The notes: generated from the letters alone by a model not told the origin. DNA of 64,000 nt from UBA830 sp002295635 (GCA_002295635.1 DBHK01000011.1:1-64000), one strand, 5' to 3'; numbered from the stretch's first letter, positions 35,802 to 45,138 are shown. Numbers and translations: made by a program.

Positions 35802-37253
35802 CTAGCCATCGATCATCCCGGTAATATCAAGATACGTCTCTAAATGGTCGGCCAAAGCATCAAGTGCTTGCTCAATACCGGCCTCATAGTTCATCGCCGC
35901 GCGCGCACCCGGGCGAATTCGCCGCAAAAAAGCTGACCGAAATGTATCAGAGGCGAAAATTCCATGGACGTAACATCCGGCGACAAGCCCGTCGGCCGAC
36001 ACTGCGCCGTCTGGCCTACCCGACAGGTCGAGCATAGCGCGCTCGGTGCCCAAGCCGCAGGTTTGGCCTATATGCATTTCGTACCCTGATATAGCCGCTC
36101 CCGACCGCTTTTCAGTACCGGTTACCTGGACCAGAGTTTTGTTCGCCGTAAGCATAGTCTCTATGTCGAGCAAACCAAGCCCCTGCGCTTTCGATGCCGG
36201 ACCCTCGATACCTTCCGGGTCAGATACTGTCTGGCCCAGCATCTGGTAGCCGCCGCAGATTCCCATCACTGCGCCACCACGCCGTACATGGGCTGTGATA
36301 TCGATGTCCCATCCTTGCTCAAACAAGAAAGACAGATCAGACAAAGTCGCCTTCGAGCCAGGCAGCAGAATCAGATCGGCATCGCCAGGCAGCGCCTCAC
36401 CTTCCTTCACCATCGTCACTGATACATCTGGTTCGGCACGCAGTGGATCGAGATCGTCAAAGTTGGCGATAAGGGAAAACATAGGTACTGCGATTTTGAT
36501 TACGCCTGATTTAGTATCCGCACCGCCGAGATTAAATGCGTCTTCTCGCGGCAGACGGGACGCACCCTCAAACCACGGTACTACACCATAATCCGTCATG
36601 CCTGTATGTTCCCGAATGATGGCACGGCCATCCCGAAACAATGACGGATCACCGCGAAACTTATTAACGATGAAGCCGCGTGTGAGTTTCCGTTCGTGGT
36701 CGGACAGTAAATTCCAGGTGCCTACCAGCTGCGCAATCACGCCGCCCCGATCGATATCGCCGATCATTATCACTGAGACGTCAGCCGCAGCGGCGAAGCC
36801 CATATTTGCGATATCTCCAGCGCGCAGGTTGACCTCTGCCGCGCTACCCGCGCCTTCAACAACGACGATATCAGCCGCCGCACTGAGCCGCGCAAAACTC
36901 TCCAGCACGGAGCTCATCAATTCGGGCTTCATAAGCTGGTAGTCGCGCGCCTTCGCATTGCCAACTACCCGTCCCTGAACCACCACCTGCGCGCCGGTTT
37001 CGGTCTGCGGTTTCAGGAGCACCGGGTTCATGTCGGTGTGAAACGCCACCTCGCAGGCCCGGGCCTGTAATGCCTGCGCGCGCCCAATTTCTCCACCGTC
37101 AGCAGTTACAGCTGCGTTATTCGACATATTTTGCGGCTTAAACGGCCGAACGTTGAATCCTCGCCTTATTAGTGCCCGACACAATCCTGCCACCAGTACC
37201 GACTTCCCGACGTCGGATCCGGTACCTTGCAGCATGAGGGCGGTTAGGGCCAT
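35802..37253 (-). CDS. cobQ: Cobyric acid synthase
   Basis: A 483-aa glutamine-dependent amidotransferase that amidates side chains b, d, e and g of adenosylcobyrinic acid a,c-diamide. The N-terminal MLQGTGSDVGKSVLVAGL is the ATP site; the class I glutaminase Cys is in VMGICGGYQMLG near residue 327. The ATG at 37253 follows the cobO stop after one base, so the frame extending to 37295 is not used. It is the last gene of the riboswitch-led cobW-N-O-Q block. Confidence 0.95.
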   Translation of the reverse strand: MALTALMLQGTGSDVGKSVLVAGLCRALIRRGFNVRPFKPQNMSNNAAVTADGGEIGRAQALQARACEVAFHTDMNPVLLKPQTETGAQVVVQGRVVGNAKARDYQLMKPELMSSVLESFARLSAAADIVVVEGAGSAAEVNLRAGDIANMGFAAAADVSVIMIGDIDRGGVIAQLVGTWNLLSDHERKLTRGFIVNKFRGDPSLFRDGRAIIREHTGMTDYGVVPWFEGASRLPREDAFNLGGADTKSGVIKIAVPMFSLIANFDDLDPLRAEPDVSVTMVKEGEALPGDADLILLPGSKATLSDLSFLFEQGWDIDITAHVRRGGAVMGICGGYQMLGQTVSDPEGIEGPASKAQGLGLLDIETMLTANKTLVQVTGTEKRSGAAISGYEMHIGQTCGLGTERAMLDLSGRPDGAVSADGLVAGCYVHGIFASDTFRSAFLRRIRPGARAAMNYEAGIEQALDALADHLETYLDITGMIDG

Positions 37254-37254
37254 T

Positions 37255-37878
37255 TTAGAACTCGATACCTTTTTGAGCACGGACGTTCTGTTCACGAAAG
37301 GGGTGTTTAATTTGCGTCATTTCAGTGACCAGATCGGCGGCGGCTACAAGTTCCGGTTTAGCGTTTCGGCCTGTCACTATCACGTGCAGCATCTCGCGCT
37401 TGTTAACGAGAACTTCCAGTACTTCAGTGAGATCTAAATAGTCATAGCGCAAGACGATATTGAGCTCATCGAGGATGACGAGGTCATAAGACGGATCGGC
37501 GATGATTTCCTTTGAGGCTTTCCATGCCTTTTCCGCCGCCGCAATGTCCCGCGCTTTGTCCTGGGTCTCCCAAGTAAAACCCTCACCCATTGTACGAATA
37601 GTTACCTGTTCGGGAAAGTGTTCCAACACAGTGCGTTCACCGGTTTCCCATTTGCCCTTCACATACTGGATGACACCAACCTTCATGCCATTACCGACCG
37701 CCCGCGCAGCAACCCCGAATGCTGCCGTCGATTTTCCCTTACCCTTGCCGGTGTGAACAATCAGCAACCCTTTCTCAACCGTCTTGTTAGCTAACATCTT
37801 GTCGCGTGCTTCTTTTCGTTTTTTTGATTTCTCGTTTGCGAGAGTAAATTCTTCCGTTGTTTGCGGTTTTTTGGCCAT
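37255..37878 (-). CDS. cobO: Cob(I)yrinic acid a,c-diamide adenosyltransferase
   Basis: A 207-aa CobO/BtuR-type ATP:corrinoid adenosyltransferase that attaches the upper 5'-deoxyadenosyl ligand. The P-loop TGKGKGKST is at residues 43-51. The VILDELNIVLRYDYLDL segment near residue 125 and TGRNAKPELV near 165 are typical. The first 30 residues are rich in lysine and charged. The ATG shares a base with the cobN stop (TGATG). Confidence 0.95.
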   Translation of the reverse strand: MAKKPQTTEEFTLANEKSKKRKEARDKMLANKTVEKGLLIVHTGKGKGKSTAAFGVAARAVGNGMKVGVIQYVKGKWETGERTVLEHFPEQVTIRTMGEGFTWETQDKARDIAAAEKAWKASKEIIADPSYDLVILDELNIVLRYDYLDLTEVLEVLVNKREMLHVIVTGRNAKPELVAAADLVTEMTQIKHPFREQNVRAQKGIEF

Positions 37879-40800
37879 CAGGCCACTCCCTTCAGATCTC
37901 TGAGATAGGTCCAGGCGGTGTTCGACCGCGGCCGCCATAGGCCGCGATCCTGTGCTTCAATCAAACGCTCAGCCATGTCGCGAAGAGCATGAGGGTTGCT
38001 CCGTTCTAGAAATTCCCGCACGTCTGGGTCGGCAAGATAGGCATCGAAAACTAGGTCGAATTGATGGTTTTTTACGCAGTGCGCAGTTGCGGCAAAGGCA
38101 AAGAGATAGTCGACGGTCGCTGCCATCTCAAACGCGCCCTTGTAGCCATGACGCATGACGCCAGCTATCCATTTTGGGTTAACCACACGGGCTCGTACGA
38201 CGCGGGCAATCTCGTCCTCAAGGCTCCGGATCTTGGGCGTTTCCGGGCGCGAATGATCATTGTGCCAGACTGCCGGCTGATCACCTGAAAGATAGCGCAC
38301 CGCGGCCGTTAGGCCGCCTTCAAACTGATAATAATCATCGGAGTCGAGAAGATCATGCTCGCGGTTATCCTGATTGTGGACGACCGCTTCTACGCCGCTC
38401 AAGCAACGCTCGAACAAACGGTGTTCGGGCTCACCTTCAGCGCCTTCACCGTAGGCGTAGCCGCCCCAAGCAATATAGGCGCGGGCGAGGTCGGCGTCGG
38501 TATCCCAACCACGCTCGTCTATCAGTGCCTGCAACCCCGCCCCATAGGCACCAGATTTAGAGCCAAACACGCGGTGGCCAGCGCGACGGCGCGCGGTATC
38601 CTCATCGATTCCTTCAGTCATAAGCGCAGCGGCGTCCTCAGCAACACGGGCAGCCAGGGGGTTTTGATCCAAGGGCTCATCCAAAGCAGCTACAGCGCGT
38701 GCAGCACTATCGAAAAGATTAATTTGTTGCGGAAAAGCGTCGCGGAAAAATCCTGACAACCGCAGTGTGACGTCTACACGCGGGCGGTCCAGTATTTCAA
38801 GGGGCATGATCTCGAACCCCGTAACGCGGCCCGACCCACGGTCCCATTGTGGCTGAACACCCATCAACGCTAAGCCTTGAGCAATATCATCCCCTCCGGT
38901 CCTCATGTTGGACGTCCCCCACGCGGAAAGTGCCATACGCCGAGGCCATTCACCATGCTCCTGGGCATGTCGATGGATCAGCAGCGTTGCAGACCTCCAG
39001 CCTAGGGTCCACGCTGTAGGTGTAGGCACCGTGCGGGTATCGACCGAGTAGAAATTGCGTCCCGTCGGCAAAACTTCCACGCGCCCCCGCGTCGGCGCAC
39101 CAGATGGACCCGGATTGACGAACCTACCATCTAGCGCGGCCAGCACACCACTGATCTCAGCCGAGCCACAAGCAGCCACACTGGGCGCGATGGTGTCACG
39201 GACGGTATCAATTACGACCCGTGTTGCAGGCCACGCGTCATCCGGTGTGCGACCTCCAACCAAATCAAGTGCCAAGATTTCCAGCCGCTCAACTGTATCG
39301 CCATTCGTCCGCCAAGGGTCGTCGCCAGCTAGTGCGGCCGGCCGGGGTCCGGTCCACGGGTCACCCAAAAGGCAATCCAAGGGGTCGAAATCTTCCAATC
39401 CCAGATCAGCCGCCAGTGCCCGAATCAGAGAGGCGTCGCCATCCTGCCCGTCACCACGCGGCAGACGTACCAGCGCTACCAGAAGCGCATCGCGTAAGGA
39501 ACCCTCCGGGCTGATCCCAAATACATGTAACCCGTCTCGGATCTGCAATTCTTTAAGCTCGCACAGATAATTGTCGAGCTTGGCAAGGGCCTCATCGGCG
39601 GGTTCATTCACACTAATGCCGCAATCAAGGTCGAGACCCGACGACCGTGTGAGTTCCAAAATCCGCTCTCGTAGAAGATTAATTCGGCGGGGATCTAAAC
39701 CAGCGGCCTCGTAATATTCATCCACCAACCGCTCGAGATCCGCAAGTGGTCCATAGGTTTCAGCCCGTGCCAGCGGTGGCGTCAGGTGATCAACGATGAC
39801 AGCGGAGGTCCGACGTTTCGCCTGTGTACCCTCACCGGGATCATTGACGATAAATGGATATACGTTCGGCAACGGGCCAAGTGCCGCTTCCGGGAAACAG
39901 TTAACCGACAGCGCGAGTGACTTACCCGGCAGCCATTCCAAATTGCCATGCTTTCCCATGTGGACAACGGCATCAGCGTTGAACTGCAGCCGTATCCAGG
40001 CATAGAACGCGAAATAGCTATGCGGCGGAACTAGGTCGGGGTCGTGATAAGATTTTGCCGGATCGATGTTATAACCGCGCGCAGGCTGTAGCCCGATAGC
40101 GATTTTCCCTAAGCGGAACACTGGGATCGCCAAAGCGCCGTAACCAACGGCGTCGTCCAAATAGAATGGGTCCGACTCTGGCGCTCCCCAACGTTCGGAG
40201 ACCGCATCACGGATGGTTTGCGGCAAACCCGAGAAAAAGAACTGGTAATCGGCGATAGAAATCGTCTCCTCTACCCGACGAGCCAAGACCCCGTGATTGG
40301 TTGGCCCATCGAGGAGACGTGCGATCAAGGACGCACCATCGTTGGGTAGATTACTAATCCCGTATCCAGAATCTTTCATAGCGTGGAGCAGGGTTATCGT
40401 ACCAGCCGGCGTATCTAGCCCAACCCCATTGCCAAGGCGCCCGTCACGGTTTGGATAGTTGGCCAGCACCAGAGCAATACGGCGCTCAGGTGGAGGGGTT
40501 CTTGCAAGCCTAATCCAAGCAGCGGCGAGTTCAGCGACAAAATCAATTCTATCGAGAGATGGAAGATGTTTGACAATAGCGGCCTGTGTGGCCGCGTCGA
40601 ACCTAGCCTCAGACTTAAACGCCACAGCACGAGTCAGAACTCGACCGTCAACCTCGGGCAAGGCGACATTCATGGCAATATCACGGGCGACCAGCCCGGC
40701 GTCACTACCCGCCCAAACGTCTTCCGAAGTTGCCGAAAATACCGTCTGCAATACCGGGCAGTCAGCAGAGTCGAATGGGGTCCTGTTTCGCTCAACCCCG

Positions 40801-41618
40801 GGGGTGGAGACGGCGAAACCTGTCGTATTCAGGATCACATCGGGCGGCACATCGCAAAGGGTCTGTTCGACGACCCCGGCGGAGATAGATTCCTTCAGGC
40901 TCTGGATATAGATAGGTAGCGGATTTAGATCGCGTTTCTGAAGCGCGGCGATCATAGCATCGACTGGTTCGGTGTTTCCCGACTGAAGCAGCGCCCGATA
41001 AAACGTTACGGCGGCAACTGGTGCATCCTTTTTCCAGTGTCGGTGCAGGACTGACATATCGACCATCTGTGTATCTGGCCAATAGAGTCCCGCTGTCATC
41101 AAAGGAACTGGTTCAGCCCACTCGGAGTCTATCCCCAACAAATGCGCAGCATACCCCAGAAAGTTATCGATATTTGCAGACCCGCCATGGACCAGGTACT
41201 GCCACAAGCGATGAGCATCTTCAGAGGGTACCGTGCCATATTGGGCCAGTTCAGGGTCAGGTGTATCTTCGCCCGGTAAGGCTGCGAATCTGATGTCGTT
41301 ACGGCGGCAGATATGGGCGATTTGCTCAACTCCATACGGCCAATAGGTCACCCCGCCAAGCAGCCGTATTACCACCAACTTCGCATGCGCAATAATCCCC
41401 GCGACATAGACGTCAACTGACATCGGATGCGTTAGCTGCAGAAAATTTGCTAGGCGAAGAGATGGGGCATCTGCACCCGCGCGTGATTGCCCGGCGGAAA
41501 GCGCGGTGAGTTCGGTATCTGCAGCGGAAAGAATGACAATATCACCCGACGTCTGACCCAGATCGACGGCTTCCGAACCATCGGAAAAAATCCCCGGCGT
41601 AGCCGCGAGAAGATGCAT
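37878..41618 (-). CDS. cobN: Cobaltochelatase large subunit CobN
   Basis: A 1246-aa CobN, homologous to the magnesium chelatase H subunit. In the late-insertion pathway it binds hydrogenobyrinic acid a,c-diamide and inserts cobalt with the AAA+ partners CobS and CobT. Signatures include LVLANYPNRDGRLGNGVGLDTPA near residue 395, VVHMGKHGNLEWLPGK near 555 and MRTGGDDIAQGLALMGV near 905. No CobS/CobT or ChlI/ChlD chelatase genes are present in this window. Since the ring-contraction genes are of early-cobalt type, CobN's role is unclear. Its ATG follows the cobW stop by one base. Confidence 0.95.
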   Translation of the reverse strand: MHLLAATPGIFSDGSEAVDLGQTSGDIVILSAADTELTALSAGQSRAGADAPSLRLANFLQLTHPMSVDVYVAGIIAHAKLVVIRLLGGVTYWPYGVEQIAHICRRNDIRFAALPGEDTPDPELAQYGTVPSEDAHRLWQYLVHGGSANIDNFLGYAAHLLGIDSEWAEPVPLMTAGLYWPDTQMVDMSVLHRHWKKDAPVAAVTFYRALLQSGNTEPVDAMIAALQKRDLNPLPIYIQSLKESISAGVVEQTLCDVPPDVILNTTGFAVSTPGVERNRTPFDSADCPVLQTVFSATSEDVWAGSDAGLVARDIAMNVALPEVDGRVLTRAVAFKSEARFDAATQAAIVKHLPSLDRIDFVAELAAAWIRLARTPPPERRIALVLANYPNRDGRLGNGVGLDTPAGTITLLHAMKDSGYGISNLPNDGASLIARLLDGPTNHGVLARRVEETISIADYQFFFSGLPQTIRDAVSERWGAPESDPFYLDDAVGYGALAIPVFRLGKIAIGLQPARGYNIDPAKSYHDPDLVPPHSYFAFYAWIRLQFNADAVVHMGKHGNLEWLPGKSLALSVNCFPEAALGPLPNVYPFIVNDPGEGTQAKRRTSAVIVDHLTPPLARAETYGPLADLERLVDEYYEAAGLDPRRINLLRERILELTRSSGLDLDCGISVNEPADEALAKLDNYLCELKELQIRDGLHVFGISPEGSLRDALLVALVRLPRGDGQDGDASLIRALAADLGLEDFDPLDCLLGDPWTGPRPAALAGDDPWRTNGDTVERLEILALDLVGGRTPDDAWPATRVVIDTVRDTIAPSVAACGSAEISGVLAALDGRFVNPGPSGAPTRGRVEVLPTGRNFYSVDTRTVPTPTAWTLGWRSATLLIHRHAQEHGEWPRRMALSAWGTSNMRTGGDDIAQGLALMGVQPQWDRGSGRVTGFEIMPLEILDRPRVDVTLRLSGFFRDAFPQQINLFDSAARAVAALDEPLDQNPLAARVAEDAAALMTEGIDEDTARRRAGHRVFGSKSGAYGAGLQALIDERGWDTDADLARAYIAWGGYAYGEGAEGEPEHRLFERCLSGVEAVVHNQDNREHDLLDSDDYYQFEGGLTAAVRYLSGDQPAVWHNDHSRPETPKIRSLEDEIARVVRARVVNPKWIAGVMRHGYKGAFEMAATVDYLFAFAATAHCVKNHQFDLVFDAYLADPDVREFLERSNPHALRDMAERLIEAQDRGLWRPRSNTAWTYLRDLKGVA

Positions 41619-41619
41619 C

Positions 41620-42666
41620 TCAGCTTCTCTCCAAACCACCCAACGCACTGGCGATAGCCGGCTTATCGAGGCCGGCTAGACCAATTATGACGAGCTGCGT
41701 TTCACGTACTTCACCATCCTTCCAGGGGCGGTCGAAGTATTGCTGCAAACGTGCACCGACGCCCTGGACAATCATTCGCATATCTTTACCCGGGACGTCG
41801 ACAAACCCTTTCACGCGGAGAATATCGTGGGCGTTTACGGCGGATACGAGGCGATTAATCAGGGAATCCACCGATTCTATCGCACCAATTACGACCTCAA
41901 AGCTCTCGAAATCATCGTGATTATGCCCGTCTTCTGCGTCGTGATGCGACGGGCGCGCTTCCAGATCGTCCTCAGCTGCAGCTTCAATCCCCAAAAGCAC
42001 ATCAGTGTCAATAACGCCCCTGGTTGTTTTGACGATGCGCACACCGTCGCGCAGGCTACTACCCACTTTATTAACCACGGTTTCTATGACGCCAGCATCC
42101 ATCAGATCAGTCTTGTTTAGAAGTACCAGATCGGCACAGGCCAGCTGATCCTCATAGAGTTCGTGTAGCGGACTTTCATGGTCAAGTTCTTCGTCTTCAG
42201 CACGCATTGCATCGACCCTGTCGGGATCATCTGCAAACCGACCGTCGGCAACCGCCGGACCGTCCAGTAGGGCGACGACCCCATCGACGGTCACCCGCGT
42301 GCGTACCTCTGGCCAGCCGAAAGCCTGGACCAGCGGCTTCGGTAGGGCAAGGCCAGAGGTTTCGATCAAAATATGATCAGGTAACTCTTCGCGGTCCAAG
42401 ATCTTCTGGATCGTGGGCAGAAAATCGTCCGCCACCGTGCAACAGATGCAGCCATTAGCGAGCTCGAAGATATCATCGTCAGTACAACCAGGGTTGCCGC
42501 AGTCTTTGAGTAATTCTCCATCGACCGAGAGGTCACCAAATTCATTGATCACCAGAGCTAGTTTTTTCCCGTTGGCCTGTTTTATCAAGTTGCGGATCAT
42601 CGTTGTTTTACCAGCACCAAGAAAACCAGTAATGACAGTCGCGGGAATTTTCTGAGCGATAGCCAT
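41620..42666 (-). CDS. cobW: CobW family metal-handling GTPase
   Basis: A 348-aa G3E-family GTPase, thought to deliver cobalt for cobalamin synthesis. Walker A is GFLGAGKTT at residues 14-22; the metal-binding C-I-C-C motif is at 73-76 after NG; NKTD near residue 205 gives guanine specificity. A His-rich linker (SHHDAEDGHNHDD) lies near residue 245. GGAGGAGG upstream sets the ATG at 42666. It is the first gene behind the cobalamin riboswitch, which should lower its expression when B12 is abundant. Confidence 0.95.
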   Translation of the reverse strand: MAIAQKIPATVITGFLGAGKTTMIRNLIKQANGKKLALVINEFGDLSVDGELLKDCGNPGCTDDDIFELANGCICCTVADDFLPTIQKILDREELPDHILIETSGLALPKPLVQAFGWPEVRTRVTVDGVVALLDGPAVADGRFADDPDRVDAMRAEDEELDHESPLHELYEDQLACADLVLLNKTDLMDAGVIETVVNKVGSSLRDGVRIVKTTRGVIDTDVLLGIEAAAEDDLEARPSHHDAEDGHNHDDFESFEVVIGAIESVDSLINRLVSAVNAHDILRVKGFVDVPGKDMRMIVQGVGARLQQYFDRPWKDGEVRETQLVIIGLAGLDKPAIASALGGLERS

Positions 42667-42687
42667 GTTGTTTCCGCCTCCTCCGCA

Positions 42688-42715
42688 GAAAAAATAAACA
42701 CGCATCGCTTGATGC
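42688..42715 (-). terminator. Candidate attenuator hairpin between riboswitch and cobW
   Basis: On the - strand GCATC-AAGC-GATGC forms a 5-bp hairpin followed after GTG by a T-rich run (TTTATTTTTT). It sits between the riboswitch B12 box and the cobW ribosome-binding site, where an expression platform should be. The stem is short, so termination would be weak unless flanking bases pair too. Confidence 0.4.
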
Positions 42716-42751
42716 CGTTCGCGAAGCACACCCCGGCCCGCGATCTTGCGA

Positions 42752-42926
42752 TACGGCCGGCGTCCGGTCTCCTGGCTTACGGGTCGTCATTCAGCCCCTG
42801 CCTTCCAGCGAATTACCGCCGTGGCGCCGTTGGGGCGAACTAACCGTCTACAGTTGCGGGGGCAGCCGGGGCTCAGATTTCGATATCTCGCCCCGTTCCC
42901 GGTGTCGTCGGCAGAAGAACGGTACC
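42752..42926 (-). ncRNA. Cobalamin riboswitch
   Basis: The - strand carries the conserved elements in order: GGTACC at the 5' side (42921-42926), GGGAACGGGG, GCTGCCCCCGCAACTGTA, GCCACGG, GGAAGGC, then GACGACCCGTAAGCCAGGAG, whose AAGCCAGGAGACCGG is the B12 box. This is the standard adenosylcobalamin aptamer layout. It is 85 bp upstream of cobW and oriented to control cobW-cobN-cobO-cobQ. Confidence 0.93.
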
Positions 42927-43112
42927 CAAGAGTTGATGACTCGGCAAGTAATCAGATCTCATCGGAGACAAATAAAGCTACCGGGTACAGAGAGCCACAA
43001 ATCATCAATTAAGCTCTGAAGATAAATAATGGTAAGAAATGCTAATTATTTTTATGCTAGACCTTTTCAGAATAACGCGGATCAGCTTATGTTTGGAACA
43101 GGAGAGGTAAAA

Positions 43113-43286
43113 ATGAACCAACAGGTAATTAAAGAATCGGCAGTGGGGTCAAATGTTCTAGCGTCAGCAGTTCTCGCGATTTTGCTGGGAGCTTTTATAG
43201 TATTAGGCACCGGCTTTGCACATTCAGATACTATCCACAATGCCGCGCATGACAGTAGGCATTCATTCGCTTTTCCCTGTCACTGA
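43113..43286 (+). CDS. cbtB: CbtB family cobalt transporter subunit
   Basis: A 57-aa small membrane protein with one transmembrane helix (LASAVLAILLGAFIVLGTGF) and the C-terminal HNAAHDSRHSFAFPCH signature of CbtB, whose histidines probably bind cobalt. The ATG at 43113 is preferred because GGAGAGG lies just upstream and the family begins near there; the frame extends to 43029 without support. CbtB and CbtA are B12-linked predicted cobalt importers. It is divergent from cobW and outside the reach of the riboswitch seen on the other strand. Confidence 0.9.
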   Translation: MNQQVIKESAVGSNVLASAVLAILLGAFIVLGTGFAHSDTIHNAAHDSRHSFAFPCH

Positions 43287-43300
43287 GAACGTAACAGCAT

Positions 43301-44044
43301 ATGTTAAGGCGAATTTTATTTACCGCTATAATCTCTGGATTGCTGGGAGGAGTGGTGGTTTCGATCGTACAGCATTTTACTACTACACCTATCATTCTGC
43401 AGTCAGAAACCTTTGAAGGAGGCAGCGAGCAGGGCGACAAGCATAGTCTCCTTAAAAAAGGAGTAACGTTAATCCCTCCAGCAAGTGCCCACGGCTCGCA
43501 TAATGGCAGTGAAAAGCTGGAAGCTGAAAGCTGGGCACCCAACGACGGCCTCCAAAGGACAATGTATACGTGCTTAGCTAACTTATTAACTGGTGTTGGG
43601 TTCGCGTTGATTATAACAGCATGTTTTGCTCTTTCAGGCGGTTCTATTAACGGCCGCCGTGGCCTTCTTTGGGGGCTTGCCGGCTTTTTTAGCATCAGCC
43701 TAGCGCCGGCCCTCGGTCTACCGCCGGAAGTACCCGGTGCTATGGCTGCAGCGCTTGGTGATCGTCAGCTCTGGTGGTTTCTGTGTGTTGGCCTTACTGC
43801 TGCCGGACTATGGGTCATGGTTTTTCGAATCGGCGTTCCTTGGGCAGTGACTGGAATAGTTTTTTTAGCACTACCGCATCTGATTGGCGCGCCAGTACCC
43901 GACCGGATCGGCGGCCCAGTACCGCCCGAACTAGCTGCACATTTCGTCTCGGCTTCGTTGGCAACGGCCGCAGTATTCTGGTGTGCAACCGGCTGGTTGG
44001 CGGGGAACTTCTGGAACCACTTCGCGGCAGAAAAGACGGCCTAA
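43301..44044 (+). CDS. cbtA: CbtA family cobalt transporter
   Basis: A 247-aa integral membrane protein of the CbtA family, with about five hydrophobic segments: residues 5-25, 88-110, 125-140, 148-170 and 210-232. It is encoded 14 bp after cbtB. Conserved-looking elements are the first helix FTAIISGLLGGVVVSIVQ and ALPHLIGAPVP near residue 190. It is predicted to form the cobalt permease with CbtB. It is convergent with cobT with 16 bp between stops. Confidence 0.88.
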   Translation: MLRRILFTAIISGLLGGVVVSIVQHFTTTPIILQSETFEGGSEQGDKHSLLKKGVTLIPPASAHGSHNGSEKLEAESWAPNDGLQRTMYTCLANLLTGVGFALIITACFALSGGSINGRRGLLWGLAGFFSISLAPALGLPPEVPGAMAAALGDRQLWWFLCVGLTAAGLWVMVFRIGVPWAVTGIVFLALPHLIGAPVPDRIGGPVPPELAAHFVSASLATAAVFWCATGWLAGNFWNHFAAEKTA

Positions 44045-44060
44045 ATACAGCGGTTTACGC

Positions 44061-45071
44061 CTAATTACCTCTACTCACTGCCGCTTCTTCAAAAGTAGCC
44101 ATGCCGTTATGCGCCGCGACGGCACACCTAAGCAAACCCAGCGCGACTGCCCCACCCGATGCCTCGCCTAAACCCATTCCAAGGTCGAGAAGCGGTTCCT
44201 TACCGAGTTTATTGAGCAGAAGCCGATGCCCCGGCTCGCTAGATAAATGCCCAGGGACGCAGTGATCAAGCGCGCCACAGACAGTTCGTTCGAGCACTGC
44301 TACCGCAGCGGTAGCAACAAACCCATCGAGGATCACCGGAATCCCGCTACACCGTGCAGAAAGAACGACACCGGCCATGGCGGCCATTTCACGCCCGCCA
44401 ACACGTTTCAACGCTTCCAGAGGATTATCCAAATTTTTACCATGGAATTTCATTGCTGCCGCGACGGCCCGAGTCTTCACCGCGACTCCTGCCGCATCGA
44501 GCCCAGTCCCCGGTCCAGTCCAGTCAGCCGGTCTCCCGCCAAACAACGCGCAGGACAAAGCCGCAGCCGAGGTTGTGTTGCCGATTCCCATTTCTCCAAC
44601 CACCAATACGTCAGCCTCTTCATTTAAGGCGTCGTATCCAGTCCCAAATGCCGAGGCAAGTTCTTCTGTCGACATCGCGGATGCCACGGTAAAGTTGGCC
44701 GTGGGTCGGTCAAGCTCGAGATCGATAACGCTTAGCTTCGCGCCCTGGATTTCAGCCAGCTGGTTGATAGCAGCACCCCCGTCGGCAAAATTGGCAACCA
44801 TCTGGCGCGTGACCGTCGGAGGAAACGCAGATACGCCCTGTTCCGTGACACCGTGATTACCTGCGAAAACAAGGATCTCCATATTTTCCAGCCGAGGAGG
44901 ATAACGGCCCTGGCAGGCGGCACACCAGGAAGAGAGTTCTTCCAAGCGGCCCAGTGAACCGGCAGGTTTGGTAAGGTTTGCTTCTCGTGCAATCGTCCTC
45001 TTTGCCGAATCAGTATCGAGATGGGGTAAATTTTCAAGTTGTCGAACTATGGCATCCTGGTTCAAAATCAT
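44061..45071 (-). CDS. cobT: Nicotinate-nucleotide-dimethylbenzimidazole phosphoribosyltransferase
   Basis: A 336-aa CobT that makes alpha-ribazole phosphate, the lower-ligand nucleotide precursor. Recognised segments are LTKPAGSLGRLEEL near residue 32, FAGNHGVTEQGVSAFP near 78, GEMGIGNTTSAAAL near 165 and LDLGMGLGEASGGAVAL near 303, which holds the catalytic glutamate. It is divergent from cobS with a 67-bp gap. This is the benzimidazole enzyme, not the CobT chelatase subunit. Confidence 0.95.
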   Translation of the reverse strand: MILNQDAIVRQLENLPHLDTDSAKRTIAREANLTKPAGSLGRLEELSSWCAACQGRYPPRLENMEILVFAGNHGVTEQGVSAFPPTVTRQMVANFADGGAAINQLAEIQGAKLSVIDLELDRPTANFTVASAMSTEELASAFGTGYDALNEEADVLVVGEMGIGNTTSAAALSCALFGGRPADWTGPGTGLDAAGVAVKTRAVAAAMKFHGKNLDNPLEALKRVGGREMAAMAGVVLSARCSGIPVILDGFVATAAVAVLERTVCGALDHCVPGHLSSEPGHRLLLNKLGKEPLLDLGMGLGEASGGAVALGLLRCAVAAHNGMATFEEAAVSRGN

Positions 45072-45138
45072 ATCTTCGCTATGGGAGTAAAATTAGCCTG
45101 CGGCGACGGCACCCCACTGATAACATTTCGGTGACATC

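Noticed and set aside
34739..35809. 1071-nt open frame on the - strand, antisense to all of cobD
   Set aside because: Its protein is rich in Arg, His, Cys and Gln with no family-like motifs, while cobD on the other strand is an unmistakable CbiB family enzyme. It is a product of codon bias in cobD.
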